The position numbers and the translations under genes were made by a program. 39,607 nucleotides of DNA, from positions 1 to 39,607 of the forward strand of contig CAJUGZ010000003.1 of the NCBI GenBank assembly GCA_910585855.1, read 5' to 3'. This DNA is from an uncultured Lachnospiraceae bacterium. Its GTDB lineage: Bacteria > Bacillota_A > Clostridia > Lachnospirales > Lachnospiraceae. Shown here in pieces: positions 22,689 through 32,130 of this stretch. Position 1 is the first letter of the stretch, and every line of letters begins with the position of its first letter. The notes under the pieces are model-generated. The model was not told the origin of the DNA and did not search any database. It saw only the letters and a list, made by a program, of their open reading frames with translations.

Positions 22689-25319
22689 TCACCTATTATT
22701 AATAGCAGCCTGTGCCGCTGCCAGCCGAGCAATCGGTACACGGAATGGAGAACAAGATACATAATTTAATCCTGTCTTATGGCAGAACTCAATCGAAGAA
22801 GGATCTCCGCCATGCTCTCCGCAAATTCCAAGTTTGATATCCGGGCGAACCTTCCGTCCTTTTTCTGCTGCCATCTTTACTAACTGACCTACTCCAGTCT
22901 GATCCAATCTTGCAAATGGATCGGATTCATAAATCTTTGCCTGATAGTAAGAATCCAAAAACTTACCAGCATCATCACGAGAGAAGCCGAATGTCATCTG
23001 TGTTAAATCATTTGTACCAAAGGAGAAGAACTCTGCTTCCTCTGCAATCTGATCTGCTGTCAATGCTGCACGAGGAATCTCAATCATAGTACCAATATGA
23101 TACTGCATATCGGAATTCTTTTCTTTCTTCACTGCCTCTGCAACCTCTACCACAACATCCTTTACATACTTTAATTCCTTCTTCTCTCCCACCAAAGGAA
23201 TCATAATTTCAGGAATAATATCATATCCCTTTTCTGCCTTTACTTCAATAGCTGCTTCCATAACTGCTCTGGTCTGCATCTTTGCAATCTCAGGATAAGT
23301 AACAGCCAGACGGCATCCTCTATGACCCATCATAGGATTAAATTCATGAAGGGCATCACACTTTGCCTTCACCTCTGCTACAGTCAGTCCCATATCATCT
23401 GCAAGAGCCTTGATATCCTCTTCCTCTGTAGGAACAAACTCATGAAGAGGCGGATCTAAATAACGAACGGTCATTGGTCTGCCTTCCAATGCTTCATACA
23501 TTGCCTTAAAATCAGCCTTCTGGAATTCACCAATTGACTTTAATGCTTCCTCTCTCTGCTCTACTGTATCAGAAAGAATCATTCTTCTAAACTTCGGAAT
23601 TCTGTCCTCACCAAAGAACATATGCTCGGTACGGCAAAGTCCGATTCCCTCTGCTCCAAGTTTTACGGCGTTCTTCGTATCTGCCGGAGTATCTGCATTG
23701 GTACGAACCTTTAATGTTCTAAACTGATCAGCCCAAGCCATAATCCGTCCAAAATTTCCGCCAACAGAAGCCTCTACTGTCTTAATATCACCCTTATAGA
23801 TCTTCCCTGTACTTCCGTCCAAAGAAATATAATCTCCTTCATGGAACGTATATCCGCCAAGCTCAAATACCTTTGCTTCTTCATCAATCTTAATATCACC
23901 GCAGCCAGATACACAGCAAGTACCCATACCACGAGCTACTACAGCAGCATGAGAAGTCATACCGCCACGTACAGTCAAAATACCCTGTGAAGCGTGCATC
24001 CCTTCAATATCTTCTGGAGAAGTTTCCAAACGAACCAAGATTACTCTTTCTCCTCTGCCGCCTTTTCCTGCTGCCTTTGCTTCATCAGCACTAAAATAAA
24101 CTTTACCAGCAGCAGCACCCGGAGAAGCAGGAAGAGCAGAACCGATTACCTCACCTGCTTTTAAAGCATCTGCATCAAAAGTAGGATGCAGCAGCTGATC
24201 CAAAGACTTTGCCTCAATACGAACCACTGCTTCTTCTGGTGTAATCTTTCCTTCATCTACTAAATCACAGGCAATATTAATCGCAGCCGGAGCAGTTCTC
24301 TTTCCATTTCTAGTCTGCAGGAAGAACAGCTTTCCTTCTTCAATGGTAAATTCCATATCCTGCATATCCCGATAATGATTCTCCAACTTCATAGCCAAAT
24401 CCATAAACTGCTTATAGCAATCCGGCAAATCCTTTTCAAGCTGTGTAATCGGCTGAGGAGTACGAACACCAGCAACTACATCTTCACCCTGTGCATTAAT
24501 CAAATATTCACCAAAGATTCCCTTTTCTCCAGTAGAAGGATTTCTTGTAAATGCTACACCTGTACCAGATGTATTTCCCTTATTTCCGAATACCATTGTC
24601 TGTACATTTACTGCTGTACCCCAATCGCCCGGAATATCATTCATACGTCTGTAAACAATCGCACGAGGGTTGTCCCAAGAGCGGAATACCGCCTTTACTG
24701 CCTCCATTAACTGAACCTTTGGATCTTGTGGGAAATCTTCTCCCTTCATTGCCTCTTTATAAACCTTTTTAAAACGCTCAATCAACACCTTTAAATCTTC
24801 GGCTGTCAATTCTGTGTCATACTTTACGCCTTTTTCTTCCTTTAATTCATCGATAATTTTTTCAAAAAAGGACTTCGGCACTTCCATTACCACATCGGAA
24901 AACATCTGAATAAATCTTCTGTAAGAATCATAAGCAAATCTAGAATTTCCTGTTTTCTTTGCAAATCCCTCTACTGATACATCATTTAATCCCAAATTTA
25001 AAATCGTATCCATCATACCCGGCATAGAAGCACGTGCGCCAGAGCGAACCGATACCAATAAAGGATCTTCGGTATCTCCAAATTTCTTCCCATTTACACC
25101 TTCTAACCAAGTAAGAGCATCAAAAATCTGTCCCTTAATCTCATCTGTAATCTGCTTTCCGCTTGTATAATAATCTGTACAAGCCTCTGTTGTCACTGTA
25201 AATCCCTGTGGGATTGGCATGCCAAGATTGGTCATTTCTGCAAGGTTTGCACCTTTTCCACCAAGAAGGTTTCTCATATCTGCATTTCCTTCTTCAAACT
25301 TATAAACCCATTTTGCCAT
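22689..25319 (-). CDS. ppdK: Pyruvate,phosphate dikinase
   Basis: The 876-residue protein has the normal length. The N-terminal nucleotide-binding domain starts KFEEGNADMRNLLGGKGANL. The swivelling phosphohistidine domain has GGMTSHAAVVARGMGTCCV near residue 450. The C-terminal TIM-barrel domain has the NPMMGHRGCRL and LGICGEHGGDP motifs, the latter with the catalytic cysteine. It interconverts pyruvate, ATP and phosphate with PEP, AMP and pyrophosphate in the cytosol, a common glycolytic or gluconeogenic step in anaerobic Clostridia. An AGGAGG site is close to ATG, a sigma-A promoter lies about 90 bases upstream, and a strong terminator follows. No change to key residues was seen. Confidence 0.97.
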   Translation of the reverse strand: MAKWVYKFEEGNADMRNLLGGKGANLAEMTNLGMPIPQGFTVTTEACTDYYTSGKQITDEIKGQIFDALTWLEGVNGKKFGDTEDPLLVSVRSGARASMPGMMDTILNLGLNDVSVEGFAKKTGNSRFAYDSYRRFIQMFSDVVMEVPKSFFEKIIDELKEEKGVKYDTELTAEDLKVLIERFKKVYKEAMKGEDFPQDPKVQLMEAVKAVFRSWDNPRAIVYRRMNDIPGDWGTAVNVQTMVFGNKGNTSGTGVAFTRNPSTGEKGIFGEYLINAQGEDVVAGVRTPQPITQLEKDLPDCYKQFMDLAMKLENHYRDMQDMEFTIEEGKLFFLQTRNGKRTAPAAINIACDLVDEGKITPEEAVVRIEAKSLDQLLHPTFDADALKAGEVIGSALPASPGAAAGKVYFSADEAKAAGKGGRGERVILVRLETSPEDIEGMHASQGILTVRGGMTSHAAVVARGMGTCCVSGCGDIKIDEEAKVFELGGYTFHEGDYISLDGSTGKIYKGDIKTVEASVGGNFGRIMAWADQFRTLKVRTNADTPADTKNAVKLGAEGIGLCRTEHMFFGEDRIPKFRRMILSDTVEQREEALKSIGEFQKADFKAMYEALEGRPMTVRYLDPPLHEFVPTEEEDIKALADDMGLTVAEVKAKCDALHEFNPMMGHRGCRLAVTYPEIAKMQTRAVMEAAIEVKAEKGYDIIPEIMIPLVGEKKELKYVKDVVVEVAEAVKKEKNSDMQYHIGTMIEIPRAALTADQIAEEAEFFSFGTNDLTQMTFGFSRDDAGKFLDSYYQAKIYESDPFARLDQTGVGQLVKMAAEKGRKVRPDIKLGICGEHGGDPSSIEFCHKTGLNYVSCSPFRVPIARLAAAQAAINNR

Positions 25320-25406
25320 TCGTCTTTCCTCCTGATTTTTTCGATTTTGCTTATTTTTCTACTACATTACCGCCCGATTTTTCAATCTCTCCGGCAACCT
25401 GTTAAT

Positions 25407-25435
25407 ATTATAACATACTTTTTGGATACGTCTAC
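25407..25435 (-). promoter_or_regulatory. Promoter of ppdK
   Basis: On the minus strand a perfect TATAAT (plus 25407-25412) is preceded, at 17 bases, by GTAGAC (plus 25430-25435), a partial match to TTGACA. The ppdK start follows after an untranslated leader of about 80 bases. Confidence 0.6.
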
Positions 25436-25664
25436 CACTTTTTCTTATTTTTCACTATTTTTGCTATTTTTATGTATGAATCTGCCATTTATTAGACATT
25501 CCTTGTACAATTTGTTAGGTTTTCCTAGTCAAACGTTTGCTTTACTAATCCATAGTTATTTAGTATTTGTCAAATAAAATAACATTTCGTTAAAAAAGCG
25601 TCAATCACTTCTTTGCCTATTTATCAATGATTCATTCATAATTTCACACTGCTGCTTTTTATAT

Positions 25665-25709
25665 AAAAATCATGTAAAAACTGGAAAATCCAATTTCTAC
25701 ATGATTTTT
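25665..25709 (-). terminator. Terminator after the small gene following glyS
   Basis: AAAAATCATGTAAAAACTGG and its imperfect complement at 25690-25709 form a long stem with an AAAAT loop, and T-rich sequence flanks the stem on the minus strand. It lies immediately after the stop at 25718. Confidence 0.75.
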
Positions 25710-25717
25710 CATATTTA

Positions 25718-25996
25718 TCATATTATTTTTGTTACTTGTCCCTCTCCATCAATACAACCACTGCAACTATAATTTTTAGAAAAATCAAGATGATATGTTT
25801 CACCTACAGTTAATCCTATAAAAGTATATCTCCATTCATTACCATCTGTATAATATGTTACTTTTTTTACAACTGTTTCCTCATCAGCCACATTAGAACC
25901 CTTTATAAGAGAAACATAATAATAACAATCATCATGAACACTACAAGAAGCAGTAATATTTACCTGTAATGTAGTATTAGCAGCTTTAAAACTCAA
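25718..25996 (-). CDS. Small unknown protein overlapping the end of glyS
   Basis: The frame of up to 92 residues has a TTG start at 25996 and overlaps the last 11 bases of glyS in another frame. It reads FKAANTTLQVNITASCSVHD, then YYYVSLIKGSN, TYYTDGNEWRYTFIGLTVGETYHLDF and NYSCSGCIDGEGQVTK. This beta-rich pattern with a GLTVGETY turn is like a single immunoglobulin or transthyretin-like domain. AAGGAG lies 16 bases before TTG, too far for a standard site, so translation would depend on coupling to glyS or on a frameshift. No signal peptide is present despite an exported-type look. It ends in its own terminator, supporting a real gene, but the start is uncertain. Confidence 0.55.
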   Translation of the reverse strand: MSFKAANTTLQVNITASCSVHDDCYYYVSLIKGSNVADEETVVKKVTYYTDGNEWRYTFIGLTVGETYHLDFSKNYSCSGCIDGEGQVTKII

Positions 25997-27374
25997 ATTT
26001 CTTTTCCAAATACTCCTTCAATCCAGCAATCGGCACTCTTTCCTGTTCCATACTGTCCCGATCCCGAACCGTAACTGCTCCATCCATTTCTGAATCAAAA
26101 TCATATGTCACGCAGAAAGGTGTTCCAATCTCATCCTGTCTTCGATACCGCTTTCCAATATTTCCCCGTTCATCAAACTCACAATTAAAATATTTCGAAA
26201 GCTCCATATAAACCTTTTCTGCCCCTTCACTCAGCTTTTTAGAAAGAGGAAATACTCCAACCTTAACTGGTGCAATCGCTGGATGAAAACGAAGCACTGT
26301 CCGCATATCACCCTCAGCGATTTCCTCCTCATCATAAGCGGCACACAAAAAAGCAAGCGTCACACGATCAGCCCCTAGTGAAGGTTCAATTACATAAGGA
26401 ACATACTTCTCTTTCTTTTCATCATCGAAATATCCCATATCCTCTCCAGAAGTATTCTGATGCTGCGTCAAATCATAATCCGTACGATCTGCAATACCCC
26501 AAAGTTCTCCCCATCCAAAAGGAAATAAAAACTCTAAATCAGTAGTTGCCTTACTATAAAAACAAAGTTCCTCCTGTGAATGATCTCTTGCCCGAAGCTG
26601 ATCAGAAGGAATCCCTAACCGAAGCAGCCAGTCCATACAAAACTTTTTCCAATAAGCAAACCAATCCAAATCCGTACCCGGTTCACAGAAAAATTCCAAT
26701 TCCATCTGTTCAAACTCTCGTGTTCGGAATGTAAAATTCCCCGGTGAAATTTCATTTCGAAAAGCCTTTCCAATCTGTCCAATTCCAAACGGAATCTTTT
26801 TCCGTGAAGTTCTCTGTACATTTTTAAAGTTTACAAAAATACCCTGTGCCGTTTCCGGGCGAAGGTAAATCGTATTTTTCGAATCTTCCGTTGTACCCTG
26901 AAACGTCTTAAACATTAAATTAAACTGCCGAATATCTGTAAAATCATGTTTCCCGCAAGTCGGACAAGGGATATGCTGATCCTCAATAAACTGTTTCATC
27001 TCCTCCTGTGTCCATCCATCCACCGATCCTTTTAAAACAATCTGATTCTTTTTAGCAAACTCTTCAATTAATTGATCGGCACGAAACCGTTCATGACATC
27101 CTCTGCAGTCCATAAGAGGATCTGAAAACCCGCTTAAATGTCCAGAAGCCACCCAAGTCTGCGGATTCATAAGAATAGCACAATCCACTCCAACATTATA
27201 GGGACTCTCTTGTACAAACTTCTGCCACCATGCCTTTTTTACATTATTTTTTAATTCCACTCCAAGATTTCCATAGTCCCAAGTATTTGCAAGTCCTCCA
27301 TAAATCTCAGAACCGGGATAAATAAACCCTCTTGACTTCGCAAGTGCAATAATTTTCTCCATTGATTTTTCCAT
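25986..27374 (-). CDS. glyS: Glycyl-tRNA synthetase (alpha2 type)
   Basis: I start at ATG 27374, behind GGAGGAGTAATC, where the family's N-terminus (EKIIALAKSRGFIYPGSEIYGG) begins; an earlier in-frame start would add 29 unrelated residues. The 462-residue protein has class II motif 2 (PFGIGQIGKAFRNEISPGNF followed by TFRTREFEQMELEFF) and motif 3 (IEPSLGADRVTLAFL), a C4 zinc-like segment (CRGC and CPTCGK) and a C-terminal anticodon-binding domain (VGVFPLSKKL). It charges tRNA-Gly. It is the single-chain eukaryal/archaeal-like form common in Firmicutes, in place of the two-chain GlyQ/GlyS type. I saw no T-box leader. Confidence 0.95.
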   Translation of the reverse strand: MEKSMEKIIALAKSRGFIYPGSEIYGGLANTWDYGNLGVELKNNVKKAWWQKFVQESPYNVGVDCAILMNPQTWVASGHLSGFSDPLMDCRGCHERFRADQLIEEFAKKNQIVLKGSVDGWTQEEMKQFIEDQHIPCPTCGKHDFTDIRQFNLMFKTFQGTTEDSKNTIYLRPETAQGIFVNFKNVQRTSRKKIPFGIGQIGKAFRNEISPGNFTFRTREFEQMELEFFCEPGTDLDWFAYWKKFCMDWLLRLGIPSDQLRARDHSQEELCFYSKATTDLEFLFPFGWGELWGIADRTDYDLTQHQNTSGEDMGYFDDEKKEKYVPYVIEPSLGADRVTLAFLCAAYDEEEIAEGDMRTVLRFHPAIAPVKVGVFPLSKKLSEGAEKVYMELSKYFNCEFDERGNIGKRYRRQDEIGTPFCVTYDFDSEMDGAVTVRDRDSMEQERVPIAGLKEYLEKKFEF

Positions 27375-27482
27375 ATGATTACTCCTCCATTTAAAAATAT
27401 AAGTATTGATGTAATTTTCCAAAAGATGGGACGCCAGAGGCAGTGCAGCAAAAGCCCTCACACCCCAGTCTGATTAAAAACT

Positions 27483-28067
27483 CTATTTTTTATAGATAAT
27501 ATAACACTCTCCCGCAGCCGTTTGCGCACTCTTCTTCCCGTTTGTCACAACATTTTCACTTATGTAAAGTATCTTATCCGGCAAAGCTACATTGATTGCC
27601 TCTGCCGTAATCACAATCCCATAATTTCCATTTTCTGTCACCTGTGCAACCGACACATCCTCTGTTTTTTCATATGCCCGAAACGTCTGATCAAACTGAT
27701 AGCCTTCATTGATCGCTTCTCGAACCGTTCCAACAAAAACCGTTCCTTCATTAAAATTTCGATAATCCTCATCTGTCTTATAAGAAATCGATACCTTCGC
27801 AATCTCATCTTCCACTTCAACACCCTCTAATGAAAGCTGTGTAGAAACTTTGCGAAGGTTATACTCTTGTATTTCATTCTGCACAAAGCTCTCTAATTCC
27901 GATGCATCATAATACTCCTTATCAAATGGCTCTACCACCACTTCTACAAATGTTCCGTCATCCTTTACAACCAAAGTAGTTGTATCATAAGATGTTTCTT
28001 GATCTCCGCACCCTGCAAGGCAGCATACCAACAGTATCATACCTAACCATAACTTAAGTCTTTTCAT
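27483..28067 (-). CDS. Predicted lipoprotein of unknown function
   Basis: I start at ATG 28067, behind GAGGAAACA. The 194-residue protein has a lipoprotein signal: KRLKLWLGMILLVCCLAGC, with a lipobox (LAGC) ending at Cys20. The mature part is acidic and strand-rich (TTLVVKDDGTFVEVVVEPFD, YGIVITAEAINVALPDKILY). It would be anchored on the outside of the membrane. Small lipoproteins of this sort lie near recO/era in related genomes, but I know no function. It lies between recO and glyS on the same strand, probably in one transcript with recO and era. Confidence 0.75.
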   Translation of the reverse strand: MKRLKLWLGMILLVCCLAGCGDQETSYDTTTLVVKDDGTFVEVVVEPFDKEYYDASELESFVQNEIQEYNLRKVSTQLSLEGVEVEDEIAKVSISYKTDEDYRNFNEGTVFVGTVREAINEGYQFDQTFRAYEKTEDVSVAQVTENGNYGIVITAEAINVALPDKILYISENVVTNGKKSAQTAAGECYIIYKK

Positions 28068-28152
28068 TGTTTCCTCTTCACCCATGCCTTTCCTTTTGTT
28101 TTATCATTATATTCCGTCTTATTTTACATAAAAATAAAAATAATTGCAACCC

Positions 28153-28905
28153 CTAAAACATCTTCTTCATCTCTTCCAATATTTCCAAGGATTTTATTTT
28201 TCGATCCAGCCGATGATTGGTACAGGATTTTAAAATTTTCTGAAGTTCTAAAAGCACTTCCCCGCTTACCTGAAAAGTATATAACTTTTCCAAAGAAGAG
28301 CTGACAATATACTGCAGGGCATAAACCGTAGAAACGGCAACCGGCACTGCATCCGCCACCTGCCTTTTACAAAATTCACAAACCACCCCATTTTCTGCAA
28401 CACTAAAAGCTGCAAGTTCTTTTGTCTGCCCACAGTGTACACAGGCAAACATCTGCGGATACTCTCCGTTTTGCACCATAGCTCTCAATTCAAAAATCAG
28501 ACGTACCAGCTCATTTTCCAGTTTTTTATTTAAAAGAGCCCGAAAAGACTGAAAAAGCAAAAGAATCATTCCGCTGCCGTCCATATTTTCATAACTATAA
28601 TAAGAAGCCAATTCCAAAAAATACATTCCATAAGTAGTTCCTTCCAAACTTTCCGTTAATTCATAAAAATAATTGGAAATCTGTACCGAATGAATAGTAT
28701 ACGAACTCCGTCCCTCAAATAAAAAAAACTCACCAAAAGAAAAAGGACGTGTTCCGGCAAGCAAAGGGCTATTCTGACGTCTGGCTCCCTTTGCAAATGC
28801 AGTAATTTTTCCTCTTTCCCTTGTGAGTATAACAACTCGTCTATCTGATTCACCTACCGGTGTTCCGGCAAGCACCATACCTGTTACTTTTATCGTTTCG
28901 CTCAT
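28153..28905 (-). CDS. recO: DNA repair protein RecO
   Basis: The 250-residue protein has the RecO layout. Residues 1-80 are an OB-fold (VTGMVLAGTPVGESDRRVVI, LTRERGKITAFAKGARR), followed by a helical bundle and a zinc site with two CxxC pairs (CVHCG and CEFCKR). RecO loads RecA on SSB-coated single strands and anneals DNA in the RecFOR pathway. It follows era by 30 bases on the same strand; this era-recO order is common in Firmicutes. Confidence 0.95.
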   Translation of the reverse strand: MSETIKVTGMVLAGTPVGESDRRVVILTRERGKITAFAKGARRQNSPLLAGTRPFSFGEFFLFEGRSSYTIHSVQISNYFYELTESLEGTTYGMYFLELASYYSYENMDGSGMILLLFQSFRALLNKKLENELVRLIFELRAMVQNGEYPQMFACVHCGQTKELAAFSVAENGVVCEFCKRQVADAVPVAVSTVYALQYIVSSSLEKLYTFQVSGEVLLELQKILKSCTNHRLDRKIKSLEILEEMKKMF

Positions 28906-28935
28906 CTTTGTTCTCTTCCTGTATTTCTTATATAG

Positions 28936-29847
28936 TTATTCCTCTTTTTTCAAATATCCATAGTTCTTTAGCAGCAGTTCACTGTCCCGCCATTCTTTGC
29001 GAACCTTTACCCAAAGCTGCAGATTGACCTGCATTTCCAACATCTGCTCCAATTCATATCTTGCCTGAGAGCCGATTTTTTTTAACATAGCCCCCTTTTT
29101 TCCGATAATAATTCCTTTATGAGAATCCCTTTCACAGATAATAGTTGCCTCAATGTCCATAATTACGCCGCCTTTTCGCTCCTTCATCTTTTCAATCGTA
29201 ACTGCTATCCCATGGGGAATTTCATCCTCCAAAAGCCGAAGTGCCTTTTCCCTCACCAGTTCTGCCGCAATCTGACGCATAGGCTGATCAGTTATCGTAT
29301 CCTCATCATAAAAAGCAGGTCCATAGGTCAGATACTGAAAAATACATTGGATCAATGTATCCACATTGTCCCCTAAAAAAGCAGAAACCGGAACAATCTC
29401 CGCAAAATCCATTTCCTTTCTATAGGTATCAATTACTCCAAGAATCTCCTCTTTCTTTACCATATCCACTTTATTAATCACCAAAATAACAGGCACTTCT
29501 GCCTTTCTTAACTGTGTTAAAATATGCTGTTCTCCTGCTCCGATATAAGTTGTCGGCTCCACCAGCCAAAGAATAACATCCACCTCCCGCAAAGTCTTCT
29601 CTGCCAAATCTACCATATATTCTCCAAGCCGATTTTTCGCTTTATGAATCCCGGGCGTGTCCAAAAAAACAATCTGCCCCTCCTTTGCAGTATAAACCGT
29701 CTGAATACGGTTTCTAGTAGTCTGAGGCTTATTAGAAGTAATCGCTATCTTTTGTCCAATTATCTGATTCATTAAAGTTGACTTTCCTACATTCGGTCTT
29801 CCTATCAATGTAACAAAACCCGATTTTAACTGATTTTCCTCTGCCAA
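28936..29847 (-). CDS. era: GTPase Era
   Basis: The 303-residue protein has all the G motifs: GRPNVGKSTLMN (G1), DTPGIH (G3), NKVDM (G4) and VSAFLGD (G5), followed by a KH domain with IIGKKGAMLKKIG. Era binds the 3' end of 16S rRNA and acts in 30S maturation. The start is a TTG codon (positions 29845-29847) behind AAAGGAG with a seven-base gap; the protein begins AEENQLKSGFVTLIGRPNVG. It precedes recO in the same transcript. Confidence 0.97.
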   Translation of the reverse strand: MAEENQLKSGFVTLIGRPNVGKSTLMNQIIGQKIAITSNKPQTTRNRIQTVYTAKEGQIVFLDTPGIHKAKNRLGEYMVDLAEKTLREVDVILWLVEPTTYIGAGEQHILTQLRKAEVPVILVINKVDMVKKEEILGVIDTYRKEMDFAEIVPVSAFLGDNVDTLIQCIFQYLTYGPAFYDEDTITDQPMRQIAAELVREKALRLLEDEIPHGIAVTIEKMKERKGGVIMDIEATIICERDSHKGIIIGKKGAMLKKIGSQARYELEQMLEMQVNLQLWVKVRKEWRDSELLLKNYGYLKKEE

Positions 29848-29888
29848 TTTTGTTCTCCTTTCGTATTCTGTTTTATTTTATCCTGCCT

Positions 29889-29925
29889 AAAAAAAGCACC
29901 TCACCAGCCAAAAGCCATGAGGCAC
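29889..29925 (-). terminator. Possible terminator between the SSB-like gene and era
   Basis: CCTCA at 29899-29903 and TGAGG at 29918-29922 form the core of a short stem, with a seven-T run on the minus strand. The inner pairing is imperfect, so the call is moderate. Confidence 0.5.
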
Positions 29926-30058
29926 GTTTTCTGTTTCCATTATAGCAAATTGATACTCTTCACAACAAAAGCAGAAGCATTTTCTTCTGAAAATCTGAAA
30001 CAATCAGAACAAAAATCCGGCAAGCACAGATCTAGATCTCTGTTCTGATCTTTTACCA

Positions 30059-30691
30059 CTATTCTACCCCATACTCTAACTTACTTACTGAAACTTCATA
30101 AGCTACCCGCTTTTCTCCCTCGTTTTCACCAATCTTTTTCATATACTCCCGACTCTGCACACGTCCCCAAATACGGATTTTTCCTCCTACCTCAAAACTG
30201 GAAGCATATCTTGCATTCCTTCCCCATGCAATGCAAGGTATATAATCGGATTTCCCGTACGGACGATTCACAGCCACAAGCAAATCTGCAATTTCCCTTC
30301 CAAGTGGTGTTTTACGATAGATAGGCGGTTTGCAGATGAAGCCTTCCAGAAAAATATGGTTGGTCTTACCCATCTCGCTATCGTTTTCCAAGATTTCCCA
30401 TTCACGCACAAAGATAGAAAGGACAAGACGGTTTCGTGTTCCTTCATGGCGGTTATAAGAACGAAACTGACCGGATACCTCTACTGTCATCCCCCGAAAG
30501 TCCTTTGTAATATCCACCAGACGTTCTGATACCATAAGCGGAATAATATCTGCCTGACTGCTTAGCCGATTTACGGACACATCCACCATATAAAACCCTT
30601 CTCCAAATACTTCATGGCTGAATTCAAAATCTGAAATCACCTCGCCAATCATACTTACCTTGTTGTTTTCAATTACCTTATCTGTCATCAT
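30059..30691 (-). CDS. SSB-like protein with two OB-folds
   Basis: I start at ATG 30691, behind GGGAG; an ATG eight codons upstream lacks a clear site. The 210-residue protein resembles single-stranded DNA-binding proteins twice over: NNKVSMIGEVISDFEFSH with VDVSVNRLS (first half) and HIFLEGFICKPPIYRKTPLG with DLLVAVNRPYGKSDYIPCIAWG (second half). The second half matches the core of ordinary SSB (PIYRKTPLGREIADLLVAVN). The acidic C-terminal tail of classical SSB is missing; the protein ends KLEYGVE. Such two-domain forms are common in Lachnospiraceae and probably bind single-stranded DNA in a special process. A perfect ATCAGAACA/TGTTCTGAT inverted repeat at 30003-30049 may end its transcript. 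Confidence 0.75.
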   Translation of the reverse strand: MMTDKVIENNKVSMIGEVISDFEFSHEVFGEGFYMVDVSVNRLSSQADIIPLMVSERLVDITKDFRGMTVEVSGQFRSYNRHEGTRNRLVLSIFVREWEILENDSEMGKTNHIFLEGFICKPPIYRKTPLGREIADLLVAVNRPYGKSDYIPCIAWGRNARYASSFEVGGKIRIWGRVQSREYMKKIGENEGEKRVAYEVSVSKLEYGVE

Positions 30692-30941
30692 AGTATTTCT
30701 CCCTTCCCGTGGCATTTTCCTATATGCCTCTTGTAGTTTTGTCCACTATCATATTTATGCCATTTTTGGGAAATTATACATTAACTTATCGACCGTTTTC
30801 TCGACTTCAGGAAAAATACTGTCGTTTTTTGTTCTTTTCTCCCAGATTTTCACAAATATTGCAGTAAAGACCTATTTCTTCTTCTGTTCCTCTATTAGAA
30901 ACAGACTCTCTTTCTCCCAGATTATCTGCTTTCTGCAAGTT

Positions 30942-31967
30942 TTAGCGGATTACATGAATCCACCCTTTTGGTGCTTCTATATGTCCCATCTGAATTCCTG
31001 TCAATGTTTCATACAGCTTCTTTGTAATCGGACCCATCTCGTCCATTCCGCTTGGGAAACAGATTTCTTCTCCATGATCCACAACTTTTCCTACTGGAGA
31101 CAGTACTGCTGCAGTTCCGCAAAGCCCACACTCTGCAAAATCCTTTAACTCTTCTTTATAGACTTCCCGTTCCTCCACTTCTAACCCCAAGTAGTCTTTT
31201 GCCACCTGAACTAAAGAACGGCGAGTAATCGAAGGCAAAATGGTAGAAGACTTTGGTGTCACCACCTTATTGTCCTTTGTAATAAAGATAAAGTTTGCCC
31301 CGCCAGTTTCTTCTATCTTTGTTCTGGTAGCGGAATCCAAATACATATTCTCATCAAAACCTTCTTTATGTGCTGTTACAATCGCATGTAAACTCATCGC
31401 ATAATTTAAACCGGCTTTAATATGCCCTGTTCCATGTGGTGCTGCACGATCAAAGTCACTGACTTTAATTGTAATTGGATGAACCCCGCCTTTAAAATAT
31501 GGACCAACCGGTGTGCAAAAGATTCGAAACTGATATTCTTCTGCCGGCTTTACGCCGATAACTGGACTAATTCCAAACATATATGGTCGAACATATAACG
31601 TTGCTCCCGAACCATATGGCGGAACATAAGCTTCATTCGCTACCACTACCTTTGTTACAGCATCCAAAAACCGTTCCTTTGGAAATGGAGGCATCTCCAA
31701 CCGCTCGCAAGAACCGATTAAACGTTCTGCATTTAAATCAGGGCGGAAGGTAACTATTCGTCCATCCTCTGTGGTATATGCTTTTAATCCTTCAAATATC
31801 GTCTGTGCATACTGCAGTACACCGGCACACTCACTCATTACAATCTTAGAATCCGAAATTAAAGCCCCTTCATCCCATGCACCGTTTTTATAATTGGATA
31901 CATAACGCTTTTCTGTTTCATGATATCCAAAACCTAGATTCTCCCAATCAAAATTTTTCTTTTCCAT
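30942..31967 (-). CDS. ilvE: Branched-chain amino acid aminotransferase
   Basis: The 341-residue protein is a fold-type IV PLP enzyme. TGHIKAGLNYAMSLHA holds the PLP lysine. It also has the VRPYMFGISPVIGV, EETGGANFIFI and STILPSITRRSL segments of bacterial branched-chain aminotransferases. It transfers amino groups between glutamate and leucine, isoleucine and valine in the cytosol. It has a GGAAGG site before ATG. The long intergenic region on its upstream side contains structured elements and might include an attenuator, though none reads on the ilvE strand. Confidence 0.95.
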   Translation of the reverse strand: MEKKNFDWENLGFGYHETEKRYVSNYKNGAWDEGALISDSKIVMSECAGVLQYAQTIFEGLKAYTTEDGRIVTFRPDLNAERLIGSCERLEMPPFPKERFLDAVTKVVVANEAYVPPYGSGATLYVRPYMFGISPVIGVKPAEEYQFRIFCTPVGPYFKGGVHPITIKVSDFDRAAPHGTGHIKAGLNYAMSLHAIVTAHKEGFDENMYLDSATRTKIEETGGANFIFITKDNKVVTPKSSTILPSITRRSLVQVAKDYLGLEVEEREVYKEELKDFAECGLCGTAAVLSPVGKVVDHGEEICFPSGMDEMGPITKKLYETLTGIQMGHIEAPKGWIHVIR

Positions 31968-32130
31968 AGTGTTCCTTCCTTTCGCATCTTATAGAATTGC
32001 TTGATGCTCTTATACTAATTGTATTCTTTTACTTTATCTGTTAGTTTACTGCCAGATTTTCCAACTGTCAAGAACTTTGTAAGTTTTATGCACCAATTAC
32101 CTAGAGGGAAACGCTAGATCGGAAGGGGAC

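Larger units (their letters stand above)
25320..25717. other. Intergenic region upstream of ppdK
   Basis: The 398 bases hold the ppdK leader and promoter (25407-25435) and the terminator (25665-25709) of the unit ending at 25718. The AT-rich rest shows no supported gene. Confidence 0.55.

Noticed and set aside
25986..27461. T-box leader upstream of glyS
   Set aside because: I looked for a specifier hairpin and the conserved GGTGG-type T-box sequence in the DNA upstream and saw neither; the upstream gene is close.
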